This document shows positions 44,964-55,842 of a stretch of DNA of 64,000 nucleotides, piece by piece. Numbering within the stretch: the stretch's first letter is position 1; every line of letters begins with the position of its first letter. The stretch covers positions 248,001-312,000 of the forward strand of contig JAQOOI010000049.1 in assembly GCA_028554645.1 (NCBI GenBank), read 5' to 3'. The stretch is from Omphalotus guepiniiformis. Its lineage: Eukaryota > Basidiomycota > Agaricomycetes > Agaricales > Omphalotaceae. The translations under genes and the position numbers were made by a program. The notes under the pieces were generated by a model. It was not told the DNA's origin and searched no databases. It was given only the letters and a program-made list of their open reading frames with translations.

Positions 44964-45733
44964 ATGCCCAAATATGCTCCTATCACTGCTCGTGCTCCGC
45001 CACGTCGACCACCCCGACCCATGGTCCTAATACTGGCAGAAACAGACATGGAATACCATCCGATCCGCTCCCTTTTGGCTGAAGAGGATCCACTAACTTC
45101 TGTCCCTCATTCTCAGCAAAGGTACCACCCCTACAAAGCGACATCCATACCTCTGGATCCGACCGACCCCTCGTCAGACCCAAAGGCAGTTGCAACCTGC
45201 GCCTCCGCCTCCGACCAGACCGCGCCACCGCCAACTCCAACTCTGGATCAGTCCGCCCCAATCGCGCAGAAAGTTAGAATTCCAGCCCCGGAGAAAGTTG
45301 GCTCACTGGGGAAGAATCAGCTGCTGGAAGCCTTGAAAACGGCGATGGGCGACAGTGTTACCCGAGCCTTTGCGGTAAGACGCAGAGACAACTTTTTGTC
45401 TTTTTACCGCATCTGACAACCTGCGCTCAGAAAACCGTACTTGCGGAATCAAAGCTACTTGACCCGAAGCTGTCGTACGATAATCAGCAAAAGGAGGGTA
45501 TAGCGGCTCTGCACAGAAGGGTGTGTTACCACCTGGCGCCGCTTATAAGTGCCGAAGTATTTAGCGTTTAACATCCCTCTACTTAGATTCTCGCACAATT
45601 CGAAGTCCTCGACAATTTCGAAGACATGTGGCCGCTTAAGTACCTACTCATCATTCACTGCAAAAATAGCCGGCAGCGGGTAATGAGCAGCCTTAAGAGT
45701 TCATCTAGGCGACGCGTCAGGAAAATTAAATAA
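44964..45733 (+). CDS. Unknown 215-residue protein, three exons
   Basis: Exons 44,964-45,374, 45,431-45,520 and 45,587-45,733 sum to 648 bases in phase, with GT-AG introns of 56 and 66 bp. It begins MPKYAPITARAPPRRPPRP. The first half is Pro-rich and disordered; then GKNQLLEALKTAMGDSVTRA, LLDPKLSYDNQQKEGIAAL and FEVLDNFEDMWPLKYLLIIH, ending in a basic tail SSRRRVRKIK. The D-N-F-E-D-x-W-P block resembles short uncharacterised proteins repeated in many Agaricomycete genomes. No enzymatic motif. Confidence 0.6.
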
Positions 45734-48133
45734 CCGGGACGAAGCAAGCACAGGATGAAGACCGAATTTGTGCGGGAGACCTTGTCGCTATAATATAATA
45801 CACCCTTACATACCCAAGATGCCTATGGACGAGGCACTAGCTGGCACTAGTCTCAGTTTAATAATCACGACTGAGCGTTTGGGGATGCGGAGAGGCAAGA
45901 GAGGGTTGTATAGTAGCTGCGATTTCGGCGGAAAAAGGAAACCAATTAGTCGACATCATTGTTCTAGCCTTTGCCGAAAGGACTTGCGACTATTAACTTT
46001 TCTACTTCTCAATTAACTTGTTTCTCTTCTTACGTGTACTCTCAACAATATCCAAAGATCAAGCTCTGTTAGTGGTCTACTTTTCTTCAATATATGTGAT
46101 TGCTTTCTCCTTTTCCTTGTCGTGGGTGAGACTGCGAACTTGAAGTGGGCCAACGCTAGCGCGCGGCGGATACGAGTGCAGGGTATTGTACGCAAGCGCA
46201 AACCGCAAGTTTGGAATTGTTTTGCGGACAGCGACCATTCGCTGCATATATAGATATGTACAAGGTGTGTGCTGCATTGCCAGTGGCAAGAAAACGTTCA
46301 AGGGGAGTTATTGAACCTGTCCGAAGCATATTATCCGCCACATGAGATGCTGATTGGGAAAAGAACTATAAGGCCGATAATAAAGGAGCCATGCCCGCTG
46401 GCAAGAATATATCACGTAGTCCGAAATGCCCATGAGAAATATGGTATGTATTGAATATTTTTCAGCCAGAGTCTGCAGCACACGCGTCGGCAGGGCAAGC
46501 AATGGCCACCACCCACTTCACATTGAATGCCAACCTGCCTGCATCTTACCTTTTGATAGTGTAGCCGGCAGATGGCAGATCCTTCAGGTACTTCCATTAA
46601 GTGTGAATGACCTTCTTCCTCTGCGGCCCAATACCCGAGCTTGTCGAATTCAGGCAAATCCTTATTAATGAGTACCATATGGAAGCCTTGATTATTGCGG
46701 TAAGCGCGCTGATGCCAGCAGTGCTAAGGAGGGATAGGCTGGGATAGGTCGTGGTGAAATGCATTGTTGGCAAAGGTGCCAATGCCAATCTCATTAATTC
46801 CAAAAATCGCCATGCCGTACTAAATCAGCGTGGTCGTCAACGAGCGTCTGAAGATGGTCGATATCATACGAGGGGGGAGAGCGAGGAACAATGGACTATT
46901 AAGGGCGAATGAATGTAGTACCAATCAAATTCCTTCCATTCCGGTCAAAAACGAAGCCAGCGCTAACCCACCTCTCACCCTCTCCTCTCCTCCCAACAAA
47001 CAAATTTACCAATGCCTCACTGCGGCGCCCCGACTGGGGGATAGGTATACTGCATATAGTTTTCATAAACGAGCGAACCATATTAAATTAATCAACGCAA
47101 ACGAACTCACTTAAATTTCTAGATTCTTCAGTCAACAATGCCAAGTTTCTCTATCGAAGACGAACTTGCCGCGCCAATTTCAGGTAGTGATATACGAAGA
47201 GATTTCCGCTCCGCTTGGTCATATTTGTGTTGGTCGCGAGCGATGACGAGAGAGACGAAGATGAAGAGGAGGTATAGGCATAGTCGTGCTTCATAAGGTC
47301 TTGGGTCTGCGCTTGAATCCTTCACTCAAGCTTCGCCAACACATGGTGAGGATGAGGGAGAAACTGGGATGGATCGAGGAACGTCTTGTGCCAATCGGTA
47401 ATAGTATGGCTCTATAAATGCAGCAGATTAGCGAAGGTTCGAGTTATTTGCGGCAGAGACACACTACTGCTTCTTTGACTTACTTGCGTTGATACTCCTG
47501 GAACGAGAGCTCGAGAGGACGGTCAGTGCTGATGCGGTATTGGGATGTATTTCGCGGTATGCCTCGCATAAAAGTGCGCGGCATCGCCGCCGCCGAGACT
47601 CGCTGAATTGTGCGGCAGAATTGCGCAATGAGGAGGTCGCAGAAAATGAGGGTGCTGGCGCACTATCATCTCGCCCAGGACCTCGATCAAGTAAGTTCCA
47701 GTGGATATTGCGGGCACTAGAGCGCATTTCGAAAGGGCTCGATTCCTGCGTAGAGCTCCTCGCGAACCGAAAGCACCTGAAGTAAACCGGAACTTGATGC
47801 ACTCTAAGTAGATTTCAGGGCATAAAAGAGAACGAATGCGCGCACTGAGGTGAGGTTCTGGAGGAGCGACTTGCGCGGAGTGGCAGAGCTAGCAGCAAGA
47901 GTCTCCGGGGGCGCTGAAAAGCTGCGGCAGGTGCATTTGAGAGGAGAAGGTTGGGGTGGTTGAATTTGAAGAAGCGGATGCGAAATTTCGGATGCGCTGG
48001 CACTCGCTTTGTCATGTGACCGCACACTGCGCAGCCACATTGCCACTAGGTCACGGTGGGTAGCCCGAAGTATCGCGCGGCGCTATCTTTCGCAAACTTA
48101 ATTTCACCATATCTGCTTGTCTTTGCTTCATTT
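45734..48133. other. Mostly empty; one possible frame
   Basis: A plus-strand frame at 47,489-47,785 (ELERTVSADAVLGCISRY, AENEGAGALSSRPGPRS) could be an exon of an unknown gene, but no start was found. Nothing else recognisable. Confidence 0.35.
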
Positions 48134-48694
48134 ATGGATGAAACTACGAATGCCAGGAGCCAGCAGTGGTCAGCGTGGGCTCAATTTTGTGATCGCATTC
48201 TGCTGGACTGCGAGCAGTCGGCTCGCATGCGCCACGAAATGAAAAGCCACATTCTGCTGTTTCGCGATGAAAGCGAGTTCACGAAGCAACTTCTCCTCAC
48301 AGCGATTCCTTCATTCTACGCTGCACCCATCGAGCGTGAGGCTCTGATCCGCGATTTCTTTGCCTGGTTAGGGCGGAACGCGAACATTTTGCCTGGGGCC
48401 GAATCTCTCGTCGATCTTAATCGTTCGCGCTCTCTTGCCTCTTCTGCTATTAAGCAACTTCGCCGGGACCTAGCTAAGCGCATGGCACTCACCAAGTCGT
48501 CCAAAGTAGCTATGGTTCAGGCCTCGAAACTCCTTGCGAACATCAGAGTGGAGAAAGTATTTCCGAGCGTCGGGGGAGACTATCCTCCGCGAGGGTATTG
48601 GATATATGAAACCGACGATATTCACAGCTGTTGGCAATACCATATAGAGCATGGAAAACAACCAGATGCTCGATTAAAGAGGAAACCTATGCTT

Positions 48695-48708
48695 AAACTG
48701 GACCCGTC
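48695..48708. repeat. Left target-site duplication of the LINE
   Basis: AAACTGGACCCGTC, identical to 50,076-50,089 after the poly-A. Confidence 0.92.
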
Positions 48709-50047
48709 CGCGCGCTGAAGTATATGATGCAGAAATCATAGCACTAAGTATTGCAGCTGGACGAGCTAAGAAGTTCACAGCTAAGTGCCCCCAAATCAAA
48801 CATTGGCACTTCTACTCTGACAATGCCGCCGCAGTATCATCTATCTTCGACACATCCCCTCATCCAGGGCAGTCATACTGCTCAGCATTCCATCGCCGGG
48901 TCGCTGAATTCCTATCGGCGTCTCCTGAACATACCGTAGAAGTCTCATGGGTGCCGAGCCATGTAGGCATTGATGGAAATGAGAGAGCAGACCAGCTTGC
49001 CAAGGAAGCGATCACGAAATGCAATAAACAACCATGGGCCGCCACTTTCAGCAATTCCATTCGATGTAACAAGGAGAAAACCACTAGGGAATGGAAACAC
49101 CAACGGGACAACCGATCAGTATATGGTCGCTTCGCACCCGCAAACCGCCTACCCCTCACTAAAACCCTCCGATCGCTTCAAATCCACCCCACGAGAAATC
49201 TTTGGGCGGGTTTTCCAATGCCGAACTGGACACGGATTCATAGGGGAGTACTTCCAAGACTTTGTCCCTATGAAGAACACTGACTGCCCATGTGGCGAAC
49301 CTGTCCAATCCAGAGAACATGTCCTCCGAAGCTGCCCCACCTACGAACCATTCCGCCACATCCTACGAAAATCCTCTGCCGATATCTCTCTCACTGACAT
49401 ATTGGGATCCACAGAGGGCATCGAGGCACTCACTGAATTCATCACACAATCCGGGGCATTCACTGTGACCGGGAAACCACGTCACGCTGCACCAACTCCT
49501 TCTTACGCACCCATCACAGCCATTTGGGAACAGTGGGACATGGAAACACAGCGTGGAGGCGAAATCCCACCCGAAGCCGACTGGACCGAAGACTGGGACG
49601 AAGGAGAGGAGACGATTGAGGAAGAGGAGACGTTGGAGAGAGAGGATACACGAGAAGAAGGCTAGTTGAGCCAGACACCCCACACGACGTTGTCCGCACC
49701 AGCCCCACACCCATTCAGCACCCAGGCAGGGTTTTTCCCCTACCCACAATGAAGCGAGTCAGGCCAGGAGCGCCATTTCGTAGCCGAGTGGAAGGGGTTT
49801 TTTGACCTTGCCATCCCCCACACTTTCAGGCCTCTGGCCGAGCGTTCGCACCCTCACATCTCATTACACGTCGTCACTCTGTTCGCTATTCGCTCCACAC
49901 ACACTTTCTTGGGATCAATATCTATTTCCGACACCTGCTGAACGGGTCGGACTAGGGCTTACTATACTTACTATACAGTACGATACCGCTCATAGTTCCT
50001 ACCCCCGCGCCTTGGTACTTAGACTTACCTGCTAGCGGTAACACAAG

Positions 50048-50075
<28 letters not shown>
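48709..50075 (+). mobile_element. 5'-truncated LINE with poly-A tail
   Basis: The insertion ends in about 27 A (50,052-50,078, overlapping the duplicated AAA) and is flanked by a 14-bp target duplication. It holds only the 3' end of the second open frame and a 3' UTR of about 390 bp. The 5' truncation and the long direct repeat are the signature of target-primed reverse transcription. Confidence 0.93.
48713..49665 (+). pseudogene. LINE ORF2 C-terminus: RNase H and zinc-binding tail
   Basis: The RNase H domain is readable: VYDAEIIALSIAAGRAKKF, WHFYSDNAAAVSSI (catalytic Asp) and SWVPSHVGIDGNERADQLAK (H-x-G-x-x-GNE-x-AD). The frame shifts by one near 49,140 and continues as REIFGRVFQCRTGHGFIGEY, CPCGEPVQSREHVLRSCPTY (C-x-C-x7-8-H-x4-C, the usual C-terminal zinc motif of such elements), then an acidic tail to the stop at 49,665. 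The endonuclease and reverse transcriptase are missing, so the copy is dead. Confidence 0.82.
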
Positions 50076-50078
<3 letters not shown>

Positions 50079-50089
50079 CTGGACCCGTC
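50076..50089. repeat. Right target-site duplication of the LINE
   Basis: AAACTGGACCCGTC; the first three A merge with the poly-A tail. Confidence 0.92.
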
Positions 50090-50596
50090 GAAGCTTTCGC
50101 ACGACCTCGCACCCCATGAAAGCTGCCTGTTCATGAATGGCGATACCGGAGAGATAGAGATGCTGGTCATTCGTGACTTCTGCGGAGTTCCAGAAATCCT
50201 TCCTTGGATCAATACTGTGATTGATCAAAATGTGGCCACGCAAAGGAGCATTAGGGTGCGGTACTTTATTTCTACCACTGCATAACTGATCGCTGATTAT
50301 GCTTGAAGCTCGAGGACGCAGGAAGCCTTATACTTGCAGGATGGAGTGCTGGGGCACGCTCGAGGCCCTGCTTTGATTGGGTGCGAAACTTCACCAAGAA
50401 AGTTAGTGAATCGGAGGCTAGAGACATTCGATACGAAAGTGCCTCTGCGTTCGCACTTTTTTGGAATTTGATGCTATCTAGCATGCCACCCGAGATTATC
50501 GGCGATCTTCAGTTCTTGCGATCTTTTAGATGATGTTCGCATGAATCATGGGTTAGCAGAGGACCCCTGACTATCACCTATAATGTCTTATCCCGG

Positions 50597-50614
50597 CGGC
50601 GCCTTCGGCGCCGG
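50597..50614. other. 18-bp GC palindrome inside the element end
   Basis: CGGCGCC-TTC-GGCGCCG plus G: a perfect 7-bp stem with a 3-base loop, absent at the matching place in the 44,000-44,341 copy, where CCCGG runs directly into TTCACG. Confidence 0.85.
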
Positions 50615-50815
50615 TTCACGTCCAAACAATTTTCGACCATTTACCCCCCTTCCATGTCCAAACAGGTATATGGCTTTGCCTAGAACCCAGATTTTTTACT
50701 CTAGGCCGCAAATTCCGCGTTTCCAGAGCTTTAGGCAATGCGACTATAATTTCTGGTGCTCATAATGATTACATGCATGTTGTAGACTACTCGGGCTGTC
50801 TAATAGAGAGAGAGG

Positions 50816-53800
50816 CTACGTAGCCGCACGCTTTTTAAAGTCCTTCATCGCAAGTGACAACGTAGCATGGTTGATTTTCAACTTCTCAAGCATTGCGAGA
50901 TCGTTACTAGCAATCTGCATGAAACCCGATGACTCTACAGTGACCTTGGAGCTGAGTTTGGCAAGAAAGGCATATGAATCTATAAGGGCAAAGGCATGAG
51001 TCTGAAAAGCAGCGGTAAATGACGGCGTGCTCTTGCAGCGTCCGCCGTAAACATGCTCGTAAACTTGAACACCAAGGTACGAAAGTGCCGAAATGTTGTC
51101 CTGCGAAGTGACTGCTGCATGCTTTCCGTGTTTCCCTCCACCTTTTGAATACATAGTCATGACTATGGTGGAGGTATGAGAATTCCGACTGGTAATGAAT
51201 ACGAAGTAAGACAAATACCTTTACCAATATACACACCTCGTTCCGTCCACACGAAGCCAAATGCATTCAGTAAAAGCGGGCTGAGAGTTGAAACTCGGGC
51301 AGAGTCAAGACCTTGGTCATAGTAAGGCACATTGCGGTTCAGGAAGATCTTGCGTCGCTTCTCAGCAGCCTAAAAGAACATGTCATTGACCTCAATACTA
51401 AAACCTTTAGCAAACTCGTAACGAACCTTTTTAGCGGTATTCTGTGATGCAGTAGCTGCGTTGGCTGAATTTCCTGTCTTTGCAGTCCAACGAGTATTGC
51501 GGCCATCTCCTGTTGTCAACCCCTGAGCTTGATCTGTCTTGAGCTCGTTGTAAAATGCATGGATGATTTCTCTGCGGATTGCTCGACTGTCGTTGTCCGC
51601 CACAGCTTTTGCACTACTCTGCTCCGAGACGCTGAGTGTTACGTCCTTGCCGTTTGAACGTACTGAACGGGCCGCGTGAGATGTTTGGTGTCTCTCCCTA
51701 AGCTCAACGAGCGGATCGACCGAAACTCCGTCAAAGACCTCATCAACTGAATAGTCAATTCTGGCTCCATCGGCAGGAGGACTGTCAGCAAGTAGCATGT
51801 TAAACTCTTCATGAGCTTGACGGCCCTCAGCGAGAAAGCTCTCATAGGTTTCGTCGTCGATTTTCGGCAGTGAATTACTGAATAGGGTTTATATATGAGA
51901 ACCAAACTCATAGCTATGAAAGAAGACTTGACATACATTGCTAGTTGGTCATCAACAGCCAATGCTAACGATGCATAAATCAAAGAATCGAGTCGATCTT
52001 GCTCTTCGCTGGATAGGTTCTGGCGCCTCTCATTGAGATGAATAAGTTCCTGCAGTTCTTCCATCTCCAAATCGAACTGCGAGTCTTCGAAATCGAAAGC
52101 ACCTTCGTCCAAATTATCGAAGTTATCTGCTACAGAAGTGATGTCGTCACGGTGGGTCATCGAAGTGTGTTGATGGATACAAGGAATCAGGATACACTCC
52201 GAGAAGAGCCCAAAGACTCTCAGCTTCTTCGGCCGCTCTTTTCGAAGCATCTACAATCTGCGCATCTGAAGGAAAAGACCCGAGAGCGATGATGTCGAGG
52301 TCACGAAGACTGGCATATGTATGATGGTAACCAGCAGCGCGAGCCTTGAGTTTGTCTGCAGTTTCAGATAAATGAGCGTTCATTACCCACTCTCGTAGTT
52401 GAACCGTGAATTTGGGCATCATCTGAAAGAAGTCCAGCAGCGAAAAATCCGGAACGTGCTGTCTCGCGAGGCCGAAACAATGCTCGCATGGCTCTGTCGA
52501 ATGCAACCATGGAAGAAGCGGAGTAGTGAGGTAGTAATCACGGTGGATGACAATAAGGGAGATAAGACCATCTATAAGAAACCGCAAGGTGTCTATGGCT
52601 TCATGCGACAAAAGATACTTGTGCTGTGGATAGCATGGAAGGTCGTTTAAGAACTTCTGCCACATGTCCACAAAGTACCGTGCACGAAGAAGCATGGTGA
52701 TGCGTTCTTGGTGTCCAATATACCTGTTCTGGTATGCATCGGTCACCTCTCCAAAAACAAACAGGTAAACAACCAACGCGAGGTTCTCTCGATCGCCGTC
52801 ATTCACGTTCTGAGCCAAGTGCTGGAGAGTTGCAGCGGAAAAGAGACGGGTGGCAGCATTATCATCCTGATGGTCCAACTTCTCGACGTCACGGCGATAT
52901 AATGGGGACTTCTCCTTAAATGCTACATCTCGGACCTGTTGATAGAAGGTTGAATAGTTTCCGAGTACCAAGAGACGAGCGCCAGAGAACAGGTTGTTAC
53001 GAAATGTCTTCAAACCATGCTTTGCATCTTGGACCATGGCAATTGGATGATGCATGAAAACGGGAATTTGGATGGAAATAGACGGCACCCCATTGCGAGG
53101 AGAAGGGATATCTACCGAGATGTGAGAGTCTGCTGCTGTGATGAATTCACGTTCGACACTTCGCTCCGTCTCTGTCCCATCGCATGCATACGAAACAACA
53201 TGGATATCAAGCTTCAAAAGACCAAAGATAATCTGCCTGTGGTGTCTTAGAAGCTCAGGAACAGGAAGGCTGTCGGTAATTGGCTGAGCAGCGATGATGA
53301 ATGGAGCAAATTTTGGCCGAGGAATCTGGACTAGCCACAAACGAACCTGTTGATTCTCATTACACAGATGATTTTTGTGGCTCGAAACTATTGACGTACC
53401 TTAGTTCCTTTAACGATGTTAGAATCCTTCATCAACCTTTCTACGGCCTCTTTATCCGCAAGCTCAATTGGTCCATCTATACCTCCGACCAGATAATATT
53501 GCTCGTTACTCTTATTCCAAGAAAGCTTCAGAGCACTGAATAGTTTCGTGTCATCGCAAGCTACAGCGACGGGACCAGAATAGTCCGCTGAGTCTAGGTA
53601 TGATTTGACGCGCGAGAACGTTTCGTTGCAAATGACGAATGGTAATCTTGCCTGCTTTGACTGTTTCATCCTGTTTAACGAACGATGAGTTCACAGCTCA
53701 GAGGTATCTACATTCTATGGTATGACTTACTTGATCTTGCGCTCAACACGGGCAGGGAAGTGATTCGACAGGAACCGATATGCTCGAGGACTATGTATGT

Positions 53801-54478
53801 GAGCAATTTGAACAAATTCATCCCATGCTGGGGAATATTTGAAGTTCTGAAGCCCGACACCACGTTCTTTTCGATCGATCTTCTGAACCATAGCCTGAAC
53901 TAGCCCAAGGAAAACTTCGTCATTCTTGTATTTCCCCCGCAGAACACCTTGAGCAAACTTGACCCATATTGAGTCATTTGTATTCTGCGAGAAGCAAATA
54001 GGTCAAACTGCAAACCAAGTTGAATGATATACATTACCTTAGTTGACTCGACAAGCTCCTTTAAACCTGCCACTCTGAGGTACTGATCTCCCAGAACCTC
54101 ATTCCGGAAAACAGAATTGACATACTTGTAGTTCTCTTCAGCAGGAATAGGCACGCGAAGAATGTTCTTGAACTCTCGCACATCCAAAAGACTAGCGCAG
54201 GGCAAACAAGGTTGAATGTGAGCAGAAGATTCTGAAGATGTGTTGGGACGAGCAAATTTATGGCATGAGGTGGAATATACACGCAGAAACTGATGTTCGT
54301 TTCGCCACCTAAACTCCTGCGCTTGTTGAATTTGAACTTCAGTCTTCTCGCGTTCTGGTGAGCTTGGAGTACTTTGTATTAAAAAGTGATTGTGCTGTCG
54401 TTGTGACTGAACGTGCACCACCACCTGCTGCAGCTGAGCGATGAAGATAGTCTGAGATTCTTGGATACACTTCGCCAC
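50816..54478 (-). CDS. P-element-like transposase (basidiomycete family)
   Basis: Minus-strand exons join as follows: a Cys/His block (TSCHKFARPN, HIQPCLPCASLL; 54,150-54,280), LGDQYLRVAGLKELVEST, IWVKFAQGVLRGKYKNDEVF, KQSKQARLPFVICNETF, and GPVAVACDDTKLFSAL with YYLVGGIDGPIEL (first acidic residues of an RNase H-like fold, 53,388-53,669). The large exon 52,147-53,340 has MVQDAKHGLKTFRNNLFSGA, comparable to the D-x-x-H-x-x-K-x-x-R-N-N-L motif of P transposases, DDNAATRLFSAATLQHLA and LLPWLHSTEPCEHCFG. Acidic and Ser-rich exons follow, ending SLAMKDFKKRAAT. A frame change near 52,180 is either an unmodelled intron or a frameshift, and the start exon was not found (an in-frame stop precedes 54,478). 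The P assignment rests on motif order, not on a search. Confidence 0.62.
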
Positions 54479-54653
54479 TCAGTCCTGGGCATGGTCGAGA
54501 TTGACAGCCCAAGCTTACATCCGTGCACGGTGCATAGCACGGGTAACTGCTAGTCGAAGCTAATTGTCTAGACATTATTTCAAATTTTTGCATCCCTTCG
54601 TGGTGAAACGGGCCTTTGAATAGTAATACCGTTTGAATAGAATTACTATTACC

Positions 54654-55190
54654 CATCACCTCCGCTCCGTAAGCTGGCCGACACCTGGAACCCCAACGCC
54701 CATTTAGGAGGGCAGCAGGTAAAAGGGTTTTTCAAGCGTTTTATCCCGCTAAGTCCCCAAATTAAGTCAAGAAACAAGCACGGCGATCGAGTGGGCCGTG
54801 GGCATGCGGATCGTTCCTGTGTGACTTCCGCGTGCGATGGACGAAAACCTCGTGCAGTGCAAGACCGGCCTGCTCAACCGCACTTCGGTCTCCGAGACTA
54901 AGGATGGTAACTCGAGATTTACTTATTCATAATGTAACATTCAACTGCGCTCCTGCAGGCTCCTGCCTCCTGGCGGCGACTTGTGGTTCAGTCTCACGGT
55001 TCGTAGCGGTGCTTAGTACGTATCGACGCTTTTCGCTTACTTCATTGACAGGTAGTATCTTGATAGTACCGACTGGACGTTAGGAGATTTTGGCGTACGC
55101 AAAAACCTTTTCGACTGCCGCTTTTTGATTTCCGGGGCTTTATGTTTGGTGTATCGACGGATCTACAAAACCGATCGGGATGTACTAAAG
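54654..55190 (+). pseudogene. Fragment of a conserved basidiomycete protein
   Basis: Consecutive short blocks on the plus strand are LRKLADTWNPNAHLGGQQ, then (intron about 54,916-54,958) PPGGDLWFSLTVRSGAY, YRRFSLTS, TDWTLGDFGVRKNLF and DFRGFMFGVSTDLQNRSG. The block order matches a family I know as uncharacterised in Agaricomycetes. The frame changes several times and the ends are missing, so this is a decayed piece. It sits immediately beyond the P-like transposase gene. Confidence 0.45.
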
Positions 55191-55842
55191 GCCCTGTGGT
55201 AAGGTAAGCAATGAAGATGTGAGGATGGTACGCGGCGTGTTTTGCGTCCAAACTAGGCATTCAGTACTTCAGTCCTCAGTACCGGTAATAAGTCTCTACC
55301 GGTACCAAGTCTTATACAAATGTGAGTTATCGAAGCTTAAGGTCATTCGCACCCTTCAAAGGTGGATCACATCCTTTCTAGAATACGTTTACGTCGCCTA
55401 CTATAGGCCTATATCCGAGGTGCCAATTGAAATTGGGCCCGAACGGCTGGTAATCTGACTGTAGTCAAGGTTGTAGAGCAACGCTGTATCCCACAGCTCT
55501 CGGCGGTTTGAAGAACCGAAGTAAGACCTGCTGTGAGTGGTCAACGTTTTCACGCCCATGTGTGATTGAGCTGTTGTCTGATGATCCTTTGCATACCGTG
55601 GTTGGCGGCCGGTTCTTTTCATTTGTACTTAAAAGTTTTAGTCCCCAGGCGAGTGTTTGGCCAGCCATGTCGCTTGGTTTCTTCTCGACCGTGCGGTCAA
55701 GTGCTCATCGTGAGCGGAACCATTTTTGACCTGTTGTCACCCCCAGCCATGTTGTGGTGTGTGCGATTCCTGTGGTGCGCGCAATTCTCCAAAGTGCCTT
55801 GTCTGCTTTCTCGGCTGACCCGTCAACTTCCATAGTACACCC
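55191..55842. other. No supported gene
   Basis: Short frames only; the last 40 bp (GACCCGTCAACTTCC, TAGTACACCC) still resemble the sequence upstream of the intact kinase copy, so homology between the duplications tails off here. Confidence 0.4.

Larger units (their letters stand above)
48134..50530 (+). pseudogene. Conserved basidiomycete gene interrupted by a LINE
   Basis: ATG 48134 opens MDETTNARSQQWSAWAQFCD and continues through FFAWLGRNANILPGAESLVD to LKRKPMLKLDPS, where a LINE sits. After the insertion the same codons (LDPS) are repeated and the frame goes on as KLSHDLAPHESCLF, EMLVIRDFCGVPEILPWIN; an intron (about 50,256-50,309) leads to GWSAGARSRPCFDWVRNFTK and FALFWNLMLSSMPPEIIGD. 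The second part resembles an uncharacterised family common in Agaricomycetes (RDFC, SAGARSRP, FDWVRN, ALxWNLM). About 30 bp after the last readable codons the P-like element begins, so the 3' end is also displaced. Not functional as it stands unless alternative ends are used. Confidence 0.65.
50560..54480 (-). mobile_element. P-element-like DNA transposon, one end recognised
   Basis: The terminus at 50,560 is AGGACCCCTGACTATCACC; the transposase gene runs towards it on the minus strand. No inverted match of this terminus was found within about 1 kb beyond 54,478, and readable host-type coding sequence starts at about 54,654, so the other end is deleted or strongly diverged. Flanking 8 bp at the known end is GTTAGCAG; no partner was seen. 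Confidence 0.65.

Noticed and set aside
48970..49665. Independent gene of 231 codons
   Set aside because: It is the frame-shifted C-terminal part of the truncated LINE, with the zinc-binding motif typical of such elements.
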